Positions 1 through 13,282 of a DNA stretch of 64,000 bases are shown one piece after another. A program made the position numbers and the translations under genes. Numbering within the stretch: the first letter of the stretch is position 1; every line of letters starts with the position of its first letter. Below the pieces are notes generated by a model, which saw nothing but the letters and a program-made list of their open reading frames with translations, did no database searches and was not told the origin of the DNA. The DNA comes from Aptenodytes patagonicus (lineage: Eukaryota; Chordata; Aves; Sphenisciformes; Spheniscidae), in contig NC_134974.1 in the NCBI RefSeq assembly GCF_965638725.1, forward strand, positions 2,812,143 to 2,876,142. The letters are read 5' to 3'.

Positions 1-561
1 GTGCTGGATTGTCACCGAACACACCTCTCGGAAGAAGTACTGTCCTTGCTGAGTGCGTCCAGCACTCTGCCGGCTGTTGTCCCTGCTGGCTGCAGCTCCA
101 AAATCCAACCTCTAGATGTTTGTATAAAAAGGACTGTGAAAAATTTCTTGCATAAAAAGTGGAAAGAGCAAGCCAAGGAAATGGCGGACTCCACGTGCGA
201 CTCGGACATTCTTCTGCAGCTGGTGTTATGCTGGCTGGCAGAGGTCCTGGAGGTCATTAGTGACTCTCCCGAACTCGTGCAGCAGTCCTTCCTGGTGGCC
301 AGCGTGCTGCCCGGTCCGGACGGCACAGCCAACTCGCCCACGCGCAACGCCGACATGCAGGAGGAGCTGATTGCCTCTCTGGAGGAGCAGCTGAAGCTGA
401 ACGATGAGCAGCAGGAGGAGGCGGCGGCTGAGGTCCAGGATCGGACCCAAGCCGAGGAATCTGCAGACCCAGAAATCCTCCATCAGCTCTTCGAAGGGGA
501 AAGTGAGACTGAGTCGTTCTATGGCTTTGAAGATGCTGACTTGGATCTGATGGAAATCTGA
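1..561 (+). CDS. POGZ: POGZ, C-terminal part of the last coding exon (partial, 5' end outside window)
   Basis: This is the 3' end of pogo transposable element-derived protein with zinc-finger domain, a nuclear chromatin regulator that binds HP1 proteins. Frame 1 is open from the first base to TGA at 559-561 (186 codons). GTG at position 1 is an internal valine, not a start. The first ~75 residues are the end of the domesticated pogo/DDE_1 transposase domain, with a conserved run ending in [21 protein letters not shown] linker and a Glu/Gln-rich helical stretch (about residues 118-150) follow. The acidic tail ends SETESFYGF...DLDLMEI, which matches the LEDGF/PSIP1-binding motif type known in POGZ. 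No intron interrupts the frame, as expected for the large terminal POGZ exon. The gene runs toward PSMB4 tail-to-tail. Identification rests on recalled similarity to human POGZ and is very secure. Confidence 0.96.
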   Translation: MLDCHRTHLSEEVLSLLSASSTLPAVVPAGCSSKIQPLDVCIKRTVKNFLHKKWKEQAKEMADSTCDSDILLQLVLCWLAEVLEVISDSPELVQQSFLVASVLPGPDGTANSPTRNADMQEELIASLEEQLKLNDEQQEEAAAEVQDRTQAEESADPEILHQLFEGESETESFYGFEDADLDLMEI

Positions 562-1840
562 GCACTGATCTGCGAATCGTGATCCAGAAAGGGTTATTTT
601 TTAAATAAATGTTGGATGAGACCATTACACTTCCCTGTGGATTTGTGGGTTTAGGAAACTCGTAGGCGATCACTCAGATAAATAGCCATTTATGCTGTTC
701 ATTTATAAGTTTTGTGCTTTTTTAAAAGAAAAATCACTGTGTTGGTATTTTCTGAAAATATATTGTGGGTGAATATTTTTGCGTTTTCTTTACCTCACTG
801 TATCATAGTTTTCTGTTTTTATTGTGCAGAAATGTTTTGAATTATACATTGTCAATGTGACCATTTCTAAAGAAAGGAAAAAAAATATGTAGCTAATGAA
901 CCAGTATATAAATCTTTTTGGTTGTCTTAACACAGATTTTTTTTTTTTTAACACTTGACCCAGAGATTTAGGTTTCTGTGGAAAATTTAGATATGAGTTA
1001 CTGCTTTAATGTGTGAACCTTCTATAATTGGCCATTAAGATTGGGTTTGGTTTGGTTTTTTTGTTTTTTGTTTTTGTTTTTTTTTTCCTTTTTAAAAAGA
1101 AGAGTAACTATTTTGCTTGTGAATTTGGACGCGGGGTAAAAAACACAAGCGACAGCATTTTGCCTGTTCAATGCCAGCAACGCTTCTTGGGAGCCACGAC
1201 ACTTTGAACTGGGGTTGAACTGAGATCCACAGTCAGGGAGTCAGGGGCAGTGCTGACCCAAACCTCTCGGTTTCCCGTTGACTTTTGACACGGTGCGGTG
1301 GTTCCTCCCCTCCACCCGGGAAACCACCCGGCACCCACCTTGCTCCAAAGAATTACTGACAGAGGGTACATGGTGGAAGAGGAAAGTCAAGCCTGTCTTG
1401 ATCTTCCTGTACAGTAGATGGGAGTTAAGACTGTACGGACCATTAAACGTCGACCTTTTAACTACTAGTAGTTGATAAACCTGCTTTAACCAGTGGCATC
1501 AGACACTACGTTCCTTAGAATTAGAAATCTGATTTAATGAAACAAACTGTGACGTGCACAAAAAGAAGACGTTTGTTTTTATTTTTCACTGCCAGCTTAA
1601 ATTTTTCTACAATTTGCATGTTTGAGGGTTTTTTAATTGTATGTATTATGGTATAAACGGAAAGCATTTTGACATACGGAATTCAGAAGCACCTGCACCT
1701 TTCTGTTTCCATAGAGGTTTTGTGAACCTTCCCTATTACCTAAGGAAAGCAGGAGGCAGCATGTGCAGACCTGTAAATGGTTCATCTTTAAAATGTACAT
1801 AAGTGGAACATTTAATAAAACCAGGGAAATGGATTTATAA
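562..1840 (+). other. POGZ: POGZ 3'UTR with proximal and distal poly(A) signals
   Basis: After the stop codon the sequence turns AT-rich with T-runs (for example 1072-1087), typical of a long 3'UTR. AATAAA occurs at 604-609, only about 45 bases past the stop, and again at 1814-1819. A third copy lies at 2196-2201. The 1814 signal gives a UTR of about 1.27 kb and is my preferred end. The 604 signal could give a very short isoform. No other coding potential is seen here. Confidence 0.6.
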
Positions 1841-3804
1841 ACATGTGTTTTTATTATGAAGAACTATTTAATTCTCGTGATACCGTAATGCTTAATACGA
1901 AGTGCATAATGAACTCCTCCGCGCCGAGCCGCGTCTCGGAGCTGTGCCCGGGTCGCAGGCTGGGTTCCCTCTCCGTACCCGGAGTCGTTTAGCATGTCCT
2001 GAAGAAACCCAGCGATGGGATAGTGATTAAACGTGTTTACATGTCATTAACACCTGAGGCAGAGTTCTGTCCGATTTGCATTTCTGCAACCCCTCCCTGC
2101 CCTTCAACTACACGGTAGGTTCGATGGAACAGCCTACTCTCCCCAGTGAGATTTTCTTTTTTTTTTTTTTTTAAATGAAAGTCTGAAAAATCATTAATAA
2201 AATACTCTCCTGAATAAGTATTTTTACTGTTGTTTATCTCGGGTAGTAGTAAATACCACTCGTAATACTATTTATGAATTTATTTTGTGTAAGGCTAAGA
2301 AATGCCCAGTTCAGCCCCATCTGGAGTACACGTAACACCATTTTGTTACTGTCCTGTAGCCAGCTGGGGTTGTGACAGAGCTGCAGCGTCTCTAGCTGCT
2401 TGCAGGGAGCTGAAGGACGATCGCCTTTCATTTTCGGAGGCCTTATACCCCAGTATATTTGCTGCCGGTAGGCAGAGCAATAGGAATTTAAATAGGGAGA
2501 TCTTAATTATTCTCATCTGGGTGATTAGAGAAAACTGAAGAAACTGAAATCGACACACGCACGCCCTCCATTTTCCCCCTCTGTGCTTTCAACTGGGGCA
2601 TTTAATAGGTGCCGAGAGCTGCAGGATAACCAAAACGTAGGTGGTGGTTGTGAGGCTACGTGAAGTGACCTGGCGTGCAGCACCTCGGGGGCGACGCTGC
2701 GGTGTGTCCTAGAGCTACCCCAGCGGCCGGAGCGCTGGGGCTGGAGCAGCCGCTGCAGCAGGCGGACGCTCGTGGCCTGACAGGAGAGCAGCGCGGGAAC
2801 CGGCGGCCGGCTGAATTTGAGACCTGGGTTCGGAAATGCTGCTCCACCCTCCCGGTTTCACCACCACCTTGTCCGGCCCGTGGCGATGCCTGGCGGACCT
2901 GCTCCGCGTCTCGGTCCGACGGACTGAGGGAGCACCGTGGTGCTCCCGTTCCTGACGCCCGAGAGACCCATCGCTCTCAACCGAGGCAGGAGGATCCACA
3001 TTTTTTCCGTTAAGCGTGTACGGTTCACAAATACTTTATTTATTTTTCAAACAGAAAACATCTTAAAGATGTGCTTTCCTTCTGTCCGCAGGTGGCTTTT
3101 AAAGGTTGACTGAGGCTTTTTACCCGTCCAGAATTCTTGGTTGTCTGGATTACAAGCGATTGCAGCAGGAGAAGCGTGGTACGTGCCGCGCCTAAGTCCA
3201 GGTTGCCGGCACACCCCCCAGGACGACGGCGTGCTCCCAATCACAGACGTCGCAGTTCAGTAGGTTTTTCTGTCGTTAGGGCAAATCTTAAAGTGACGCG
3301 TATTTAAGATTTAGCAAAGAGGTACCAGCCAAGACGCGTGCTAATCCTAGAGCCCCACGGGTAAACGTTCCAGCTGCTGCTCGTGAGTCGTCTTACACAG
3401 CAATACAGACCTGCAGCTCGGAAACCTTTACTAAAATGGAGGCGTGGAGAAAGCAAACATCGTCACGGTCATCTCCAGCAGAGAGAGACCGTGGGTGCTA
3501 GTTAGGGGGAGGTGGGGAGCACCTTGACCCCGTTCATACACACACACGCTCGATCCCTGTCTGACAGAGGGACTGGAAGGCAGATACGGGAGGAGGACGG
3601 TGTATTTACACCTTTAACGTAAATTAAAAACTACCGAAACCCCAGTCAAGAAAACAACAAAAGCAACTTTTTGTTGCTGCCCTTCTCCAGCAAAAGTAGG
3701 GACTTGCAGCTGTTGGTAACCGTCGCCACCTGAAACGAGGAGGCTTCTTGAAGTAAATATTTCTGGAGCATCCCACAAACCCAGTCCCAACCCAAACACA
3801 CAGG
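1841..3804. other. Intergenic gap between convergent POGZ and PSMB4 3' ends
   Basis: There is no supported gene. An AT-rich left part contains another AATAAA (2196-2201) and a T14-like run near 2157-2172. A GC- and CpG-rich stretch lies at about 2640-3000. TTTATTTATTT near 3036-3046 could be a minus-strand poly(A) signal but has no coding sequence attached. Short open frames here overlap on both strands and show no family similarity. Confidence 0.6.
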
Positions 3805-3818
3805 CTTGTCTTAACAGG

Positions 3819-3824
3819 TTTATT
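3819..3824 (-). terminator. PSMB4: PSMB4 poly(A) signal
   Basis: TTTATT on the plus strand is AATAAA on the minus strand. It lies about 110 bases downstream of the PSMB4 stop codon at 3934-3932. Two further minus-strand AATAAA copies (4348-4353 and 4336-4341) fall inside the last intron. They would end transcripts that read through the exon 6 donor. Confidence 0.65.
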
Positions 3825-3931
3825 TCATTTCCAAAACAAGTCAGATCAGAGCTTCAAAAGGAGTAACGGATTTACAGCGTATATAAAGGGTGATAACGTG
3901 GGCACGACAGCCTGGAGCAGCTCTGCGGAGA

Positions 3932-6749
<2,818 letters not shown>

Positions 6750-6759
<10 letters not shown>

Positions 6760-7450
6760 CTTAGTCACGGTGCGGCCCGCGCTGCGCAGGCGCGACGGAA
6801 GAGCGGCCGCTCCCGGCCGCCGTAGGCCGAGGCGGGGCGGCACGGCGCCACCCTGGGCGTGGCCAGAAGCAGCCGGGAAGGGGGGGGGGGGGGGAGAGAC
6901 GACCGGGCGCCATCTTGTGCGTGGCGGAACTCTCCTGCGTGGGCTGCGGGTCGCCCCTCGGTGCCCGGGACCGGAGGCCTCGCCCCCGCCCCGCGCCCCG
7001 CTGCAGGCCCGGGGGCCCTTCCGCTGTCCCTGAAGGATCGGGGACCGCAGAGGCCCCTCGGGGGGACGGGAGGGCCTGCGGCCGTCCCCGCCACGCCGCG
7101 TCCCGGGGGGCGGGCAGGCAGGGACGGGCGGGGCGGTCGTCCCACTGACGCCCCCTCCGCTGCTACCGACGCAGCTCCCTCCCCAAGATGGCGGCGCGCC
7201 GCTGGCGGCGGCGGCGGCTGCATCACGTGACCGCCCTCCCGGGGCGGGACGCTAGTCGGAGGGGGCGAGGCTAAGGGCGTGGCGGAGCGGGTCTGTCCCC
7301 GCCCCGGGGCGGGGCCTGGCGCGGCGCGGTCCAACGGGCGGCCCCGGGGGCGGGGCCTGGGCGAAGGTAACAGGTTGCGGTGGGCAGCGGCGGGGAGCGG
7401 AGCCGGCGGCGGGCGGTGAGTGCGGGGCGGCGGCGGCGGCTCTGCCCGGG
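6750..7450. promoter_or_regulatory. CpG island, PSMB4 promoter, probably bidirectional
   Basis: This is a dense CpG island extending over both sides of a likely divergent promoter. On the minus strand, CACAAGATGGCGCC (6906-6919) is a YY1-type motif about 150 bases upstream of the PSMB4 ATG, fitting a TSS there. On the plus strand, CCAAGATGGCGGC (about 7191-7203) is a second YY1-type motif pointing right. It is followed by CATCACGTGACC (E-box/USF type, about 7221-7232) and GC boxes. The two oppositely oriented motifs support divergent transcription. A G15 run lies at 6880-6894, and a C14 run (6420-6433) lies inside PSMB4 intron 1. Confidence 0.7.
7330..7415 (+). other. CGN: Candidate untranslated first exon of CGN
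   Basis: A strong donor (GGGCG|GTGAGTG, GT at 7416-7417) lies in the CpG island on the plus strand. Cingulin genes normally start with a non-coding exon, and the coding exon at 13260 opens with a good acceptor. Splicing 7415 to 13260 would give a first intron of about 5.8 kb. The exon start is unknown; 7330 is only a guess. A competing candidate is a donor at 12989 (ACACG|GTGAGG) closer to the coding exon. Only transcript data can choose between them. Confidence 0.3.
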
Positions 7451-7459
7451 GGTCCTGCC

Positions 7460-8370
7460 CCGCGGTCCTGCCCCGCGGCAGCGCCTGGGGCCGCCGTCCC
7501 GGGAGGGTGTCCTGCCCCGCGGCAGCGCCTGCCGGGGCCGGGGTCGGGGTCGCAGGGGCCGCCGTCCCGGGAGGGTGTCCTGCCTCACGGCAGCGCCTGC
7601 CGGGGCCGGGGTCGCAGGGGCCGCCGTCCCGGGAGGGTGTCTTGCCCCATGGCAGCGCCTGCAGGGGCCGGGGCCGCCGTCCCGGGAGGGTGTCCTGCCC
7701 CACGGCAGCGCCTGCCGGGGCCGGGTCTGTAGGTGTTGACCTTCCCGGGGTGTGCCCTGCCCTATAGCAGAGCATATAGGGGCTGGCGCTATAGGGGCTG
7801 TTATGTCCGGTGTGTGCCCTGCCCCATGGCAAAGCCAATAGGGGCTGGGGCTGTAGGCGTTGTCCTTTCTGGAGTGTGCCCTGCCCTATGGCAGAGCCTA
7901 TAGGAGTTGGGGCCGTCGGGGCTGCCCTTCCTGGGGCACGCCCTGCCCTACGGTGGAGCCTATAGGGGCTGGGCCTGTAGGGGCTTTCCTTTGTGGGGTG
8001 AACCTTGCCATATAGAAGATCCTATAGGGGCTGGCTCTGTGGGGGCCCTTGTCCTTGGCGCGTGCTCCACCCTATAGCAGTCCCCATAGGGGTTCTTCTC
8101 CCCAGGGTGTGACCTGCCCTATAGCAGATCCTATAGGGAGCCGCCAGGCTGCTCCCCCGGTGGGGGACCTGGGTTGTCCCTGTTCTACCGGCTCCCCTCC
8201 ATCTATAGGGGATCTGCTGTCCCCTATAGCCCCTGCGGGAGCTGCCTTTACCTGCCCCCTTATTCCATAAGGGATCTGCGTTCCCCTATGGAAGTTGTGT
8301 CCGCAGGTGCTCTTCTCCTTTGAGGAGAGATCCCATACAGGGACTCTATAGCATCCCTCTATAGGGGTGC
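7460..8370 (+). repeat. Degenerate minisatellite, period about 62 bp, roughly 11-12 copies
   Basis: A GC-rich unit recurs with its CCTGCCC(C/T) core at about 7475, 7511, 7580, 7641, 7693, 7756, 7817, 7879, 7941, 8003, 8066 and 8112. Most intervals are 61-63 bp. Left copies read GGGAGGGTGTCCTGCCCC. Right copies drift to GGTGTGCCCTGCCCTATAG plus a CCTATAGGGGCTGG box. Beyond 8140 only the CTATAGGGG boxes persist, to about 8370. Open frames across this tract are a product of the repeat, not genes. The array sits just right of the PSMB4/CGN CpG island. Confidence 0.85.
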
Positions 8371-11300
8371 TGGGCAACGGCCGCCGCCGTTGCTGCTTCT
8401 CCTCGTTGGGACGGAGTTCATCAACCCCTGCCTTGTCTCACCCGGAGCCCTGAGTTGCAGGAGGGCGAGTTACACCCCGGAGGGGGGGAAAAGCCTTTTG
8501 GACCCGGCGGGTTGGCAGGAAACTTCACACCGGTGCGGAAGCGATTGCGGCTGCTGCAGGCCGGGGCCCTGCCCCTCCGTAACGCGGCGCCTCCTGAAAC
8601 TTTAACGCGTGGAGCTGCCCTACTTCGCCGGGCTCCCGGGGTGGTATTTTTAGCAGCCTGTTTAAATAAGAAAGAAAAATCTAGGGCTTGGGGTCTCGTC
8701 CCTGCTGCCATCTGACTTATCCGCTGCCTCGAGACTTCGTTGCGTCTCGAGGTCCCCGATGTGCGGGTCTCGCTAACCCCGTCCCCGTCCTCTGCCCGCT
8801 GTTGCAAGCTTTTGTTTGGGAGGGTGTTTGCGGCTTGCTCCGGGCTGGCTTTCCTCTCCCACCACCCCGACCAGTCAAGCTGGTTTGGAGTCGGGCTGGG
8901 TTTCCATCCCTGTAGACAAGGTGCCGTTCGCCCGACGGAGCCCCTCGCCCGCTGCGTCGTGGCTCCGGTACTCGCAGCCTCTCCCCTCAGCATCTTCTTT
9001 TTTGGGGGTGGGAGCTGCAGCATCGCCTCGGAGGGCGCTGCCCCGGGGACGGAGGCTTTGCCACACCATTTAGCGTGATCTCTGTGCGTTTGCTCGCTGG
9101 GTGTTGTGTTCATGCTGCCCGGGGGATCGCAACGATGGGGGCGGGAGACGGGGGTCCCCGCTTCGGGGTGAAACCAGAGCATCCGAACCCTGCAGCTCTG
9201 GAGACCTGCTGGCGTGTGCGGGTCCACGTTATGCCCCCGGGGCTCTTCCTCGCTCCCTGCCGGTATCCCCCGGGAAATATTTATCCCCACGAGCATGTGG
9301 ATCAAAATAATTCTGGTTTTAAAGGCATGACTTGCTTGGAAAGTAGTAAACCGATCTGATCGGTGCCACGGTAAACACCTTACGGCGTGACTATGGAGAG
9401 CGCGGTTTGGTTACGGGACTGACCCTACGGCGTTGGGGCGCGGGGTCCCGCAGGAGGGAACGGGGCTTTCGGTTTCCGTAACGGGGCCCTGGGAGGGGCA
9501 GGGAACGGGATTTTCCAGTATCTGGGTTGATGATTAACCTGAGGGCTCTGCCTGCGGCTGGGTTGGGACGGGAAGGAATTCGGTTCTTATCAGCTCCCGT
9601 GGGAGCCCAGGGGACATCGTCTGGGGGGGGCGACCCTTATCGCCCGTGGACATCCCTCTTCCAGCCCCCGGCAAGATGCCGGCCAGCGTCGTGATGAGCC
9701 CGTCCCTGTTGCGTGACGCAGCCGCAGGTGCCCTGGGTTCGGGTTCCTCCGACCTGGCCGGCAGCGCACGGTTCATGCACTCGGCCGTGGATTTATCGGG
9801 GTTTTGGGCTCCGGAGTTTGCGGGAGAGCAGGAATAGCCAGTCTCTGCCGGTGTCGGCGTGGGCTGCCCCGGTGACGGGCAGGGCGCAGGCACGGCGTGT
9901 GCTGCCTGCACCTGAAATCAACCCCGGACTTTGTCCCCGAGCAAAACCAGGGCTGTGTACAAACACGGTTGAGCAAGCAGCCTTGCAGGTGAGCAAAGCT
10001 TTGGGGAAACCCTCGGTGGAAATAGCCTAAACCGTGCCGGGAGCCAAAAAACAGGTAATGGGGGAGAAATGCCGAGTTTGTGCATCGCTGCTAGCCCCTT
10101 CCCCGCGATGTCGGTCTGGACACGAAGTGCTTTGGGATAATCCGACAGCTTTTGCTCGCCGTGCTCGGGGGGTGCAGCAGCTGCATGACCCAACCTGCTC
10201 GGTTCGGACCGAGGTGGCTCGGAGATGGGCTCCAGCTTCACCGCAGAACGGTGCTGGCTCCTCACCGGAGTCCCGGCGTGCAGCCGACAGCGGTCAAATT
10301 ACCTGGCTGACCTTGATGGAGGAGGATCAGCCCGGCCTGGCAGGCATCACCTTTCCCATCCAGGTGTTTTTGGTGCTGGATGGGAGCGGGGAGCCAGGGC
10401 GAGCCGCGGCGGCACAGAGCCCCACTCGGCGTAGGAGCCTTTTCCAGCACCGCCTGCAAATTGCAAAACAACTTTCTGGGTTAACGTCGTCGGCACAAAG
10501 GACTTATTGTGCCGCCGATCTGGGCAAGCGGAGCTGGCCGCCCGCCATCCCCTGTGCTGCCGGCCGGCAGCGTGATGCTGGAGGTGCGTGACTGCCAGCA
10601 AGAGACCTCTCCTGCCGGTTCGCTGCCTGCCTGCTCCTGCCAGCTCCGCTCTTGCCTTGACCGGGCGCAGGACCCCCACCGCTCGGTGCCGCCGGCGCTG
10701 CCAGCCCGACCCGGGGCAGGGTTAAGGTGTGTTGGCGCACAACGCACGCCCCGGGGACGATAACCAGCCTGTTTTTAGCCCCAATTCGCCATCCCTCCTG
10801 CTTCCAGGCTCCTTCCCTGCGGTTTCCAGTGAAATCCCCTCCTGGGGCTGTGTTTCCAGCCCGGGGCTGGGTGTTGCTCTCCCACACAGGAATGCGATCC
10901 GGCTCCAGCCCTTTATCTGTGAGCTGGAGCCCTTCCAGGAGGAGGGAGGCATTCCTGGGAGATTACCGGCCAGACCTGGCTCACCTGCTTCCTCCCGGCT
11001 CCCAAAATGCCCGGCCGGTGCCGCCGGAGCCCCCCAAAGCCGGGAGCGAAGCCGTGCATCTCAAGCCAGTGCTCCCTTGGAAAGAGCAAATCCTCCTCTC
11101 CACAGTCCGGTCCTGTGCCGGCTGGGTTTGAGCCCAGCGACATCCCTAACCGCATCCGACCCCTGCGGTTATCCGCCACCTGGTTCTCACTTGTGCCAGG
11201 GCGGGGGCGGGCGGTGGGGCAGAGCCGCGTCCTTTGCCGGCGGTAGTGATTCTGGCACAGCCAGCGCTTTGCTCGGCGAGCCCCTGTCCCGCTGGCAATG

Positions 11301-13259
11301 CCATGGGAGGATGCCGTGATGGCGTGCTGCCCCTCGCCACCCATCCAAAGGTCTTCCCAAGGCGGGTGCTGCGCCCAGGGCTCGCAGTTCCCACCCCGAT
11401 AGCAGCGGGGGCTGAGCCCTCTCCCTGCCCGGGCTGTGCCTCGTCACTGGCTGCACTTTGGACAGTGGCAGCCGTGGAAAATTCTGAATTTTGCTGCCGA
11501 AGCTGGTTCCCTCTCCTCGGTTTGCCTCTGCAGGTTGGTGGCTGTCCTGCTCCTCCCAGACCCCCCCCCTCCGTCCCCGCGGCTTGGAGGGGATGCCGTG
11601 GCGCCCGGAGGGATGGGATTGATGGGATTTGCTTTAGGAGCTCTCACTGTGGGCGCTGGGCTCAGGCTGTATTTATAGAGGCTGATGTCTTGTTGCTGAT
11701 CTCGTTAGCTGTATGCCGTGCAGGGATAACGAGCTCACGAGACGGGGGCTCTTCTCCCGTCCCCTGCGCCGGCTCCTGGGGTCCTTCGCCTGCAAAATAA
11801 ATAGCCGGTCCCTTGCCCGCTGCTGCCTGCAGCTCCTGGTTGCTGCCCTCGCTGCTGGGTCCGGGGAGGGATGTAGGAGACCCGAAGGGCTTGTTGTGAC
11901 TCCGGCAAAACGGAGGAGCCGCAGGAGCTGCCCCTGCCGAGTTTGGCCGGGGGACGGGAGCAGACGGCGGCGGTGGGGAGCTGGCAGGGCCAGGGGAAGC
12001 AAACGGCTCGTCCTTCCTGGCACTGCCCAGCGGGGTCTGCACGGCACCTGCTGCTGCCTCCGGCCCACCCTGCTGCTCCGGGCCCGGCATCTCCGGTGCC
12101 TTCCGCCTCTCTGCAGAAAGCTGGGTCTCGTGGCAGCGGGGCTCCGGCTCCAGCTTCTTCCCCGGGGTGGGCACAGGAGGAGACGTGGGCTCGGGGTTGA
12201 CATGAGAACGTGGGAGAGCCCAGCTGCGCCGGGCATCCCGCTGCTCCATCTGCACCCGTGCTCCATCCCTGCCTGCTCCCCGCTCCAGGCTGGGGCAGTT
12301 TTGGGGGCGATGGCCAGACCTGAGCTGAAAGCACGGGGTTTGGGGTTTGCTTTTTTGTTTTCCTCCACGCACAGGATGTGTTTAAGCATCCCCCTGCCTG
12401 GATCGGGGTCCCCTCGCGTCCCGGGGTCTCCCTGGGCCACCCTCTGGGGAACACAGGTGCAAGCTGAGCGCTCGGCACCTCGCATCGCTCCCGGCATCCA
12501 CTTTATTTACAGCAGAGAAAGGAGCTGCTGCTGCTGCTCCCCGTGCTCGGGGGGTGTGTGTGAAAACACGATGCCGCGGGGCCCAGGGGCTGATGTGAGG
12601 CTTTTCATCACTTAAACCCCCCAGGTGCCTATAGGGGAGCTCGCCCCCTCCCCATGTCGTCCGCTCCTGCCGGTCTCCTGCTGGCCGGCATCGCCCTGGG
12701 TGCCGCCGGGACCGAGGGGGAGGGTTACGTCACGCTGTTCCCAATATGTCACTGCTCATATCTGTCCCCTTCCCACGGGACCTGGGCGGCTGCCCCGGCC
12801 GCGGGGACGGCGGGCACTGGGGGGTGATGCTGAGGGACGCTGGAGCTCCAGCTGCAGCGAGGCTGCGGCGTTCTGCAGGCGTCTGGGAGGCAGCGGGAGC
12901 AGAGCCTGGCTGCGGAGCCTGGCCGGGATCTCTGCCTCCCCTCCGCATCCCCGGGGTCCTGCCGCCAAGGGCAAGCGGCAGGAGACACGGTGAGGGTCCG
13001 GCCGCCGATGCGGGGCCGCCGCAAAACCCCCAAAAATGGGGGTTTTGCTCTCCCTGCCCTCCCCAGTGTTTCCCCGGGAGCAGCCGGGCGATGCCGGTGC
13101 CGGCACAGCAAGCCTGGTCCCCGTCCTGTCCTGGGGACGCTGCAGCGCTGGCACCGGCTGTCTGCCGGCACCCGTCCTCACGGGAAAGCGCTGCTGGACC
13201 CTCACCGAGTGCCGTCTCCGATCCGAGGATGACTCTGCCCCCTCTCTCCGCCCCCCCAG
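8371..13259. other. CGN upstream region / probable intron 1
   Basis: This is GC-rich sequence without a supported coding exon. Long overlapping open frames on all strands are expected at this GC content and show no recognisable family. A CRE-like TTACGTCACG lies at about 12724-12733, and a donor-like ACACG|GTGAGG at 12989, so an alternative CGN promoter or exon at about 12.75-12.99 kb is possible. Confidence 0.5.
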
Positions 13260-13282
13260 GACCGTGGTGCTGAGCCCCGGGG
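13260..13282 (+). other. CGN: CGN 5'UTR portion of the first coding exon
   Basis: A pyrimidine tract followed by CCCCCCAG ends at 13259, giving a convincing acceptor 23 bases before the ATG. This shows that the start-codon exon is not the first exon and that an untranslated exon lies upstream. Confidence 0.7.

Noticed and set aside
6765-7838. 357-codon minus-strand open frame over the CpG island and minisatellite
   Set aside because: Its length comes from stop-poor GC-rich repeat sequence. It repeats with the 62-bp unit and overlaps the PSMB4 promoter.
11662-12615. Several overlapping frames of 230-300 codons on both strands
   Set aside because: High GC leaves few stops. Composition is Pro/Arg/Gly/Ser-rich with no domains, and frames coexist on opposite strands.
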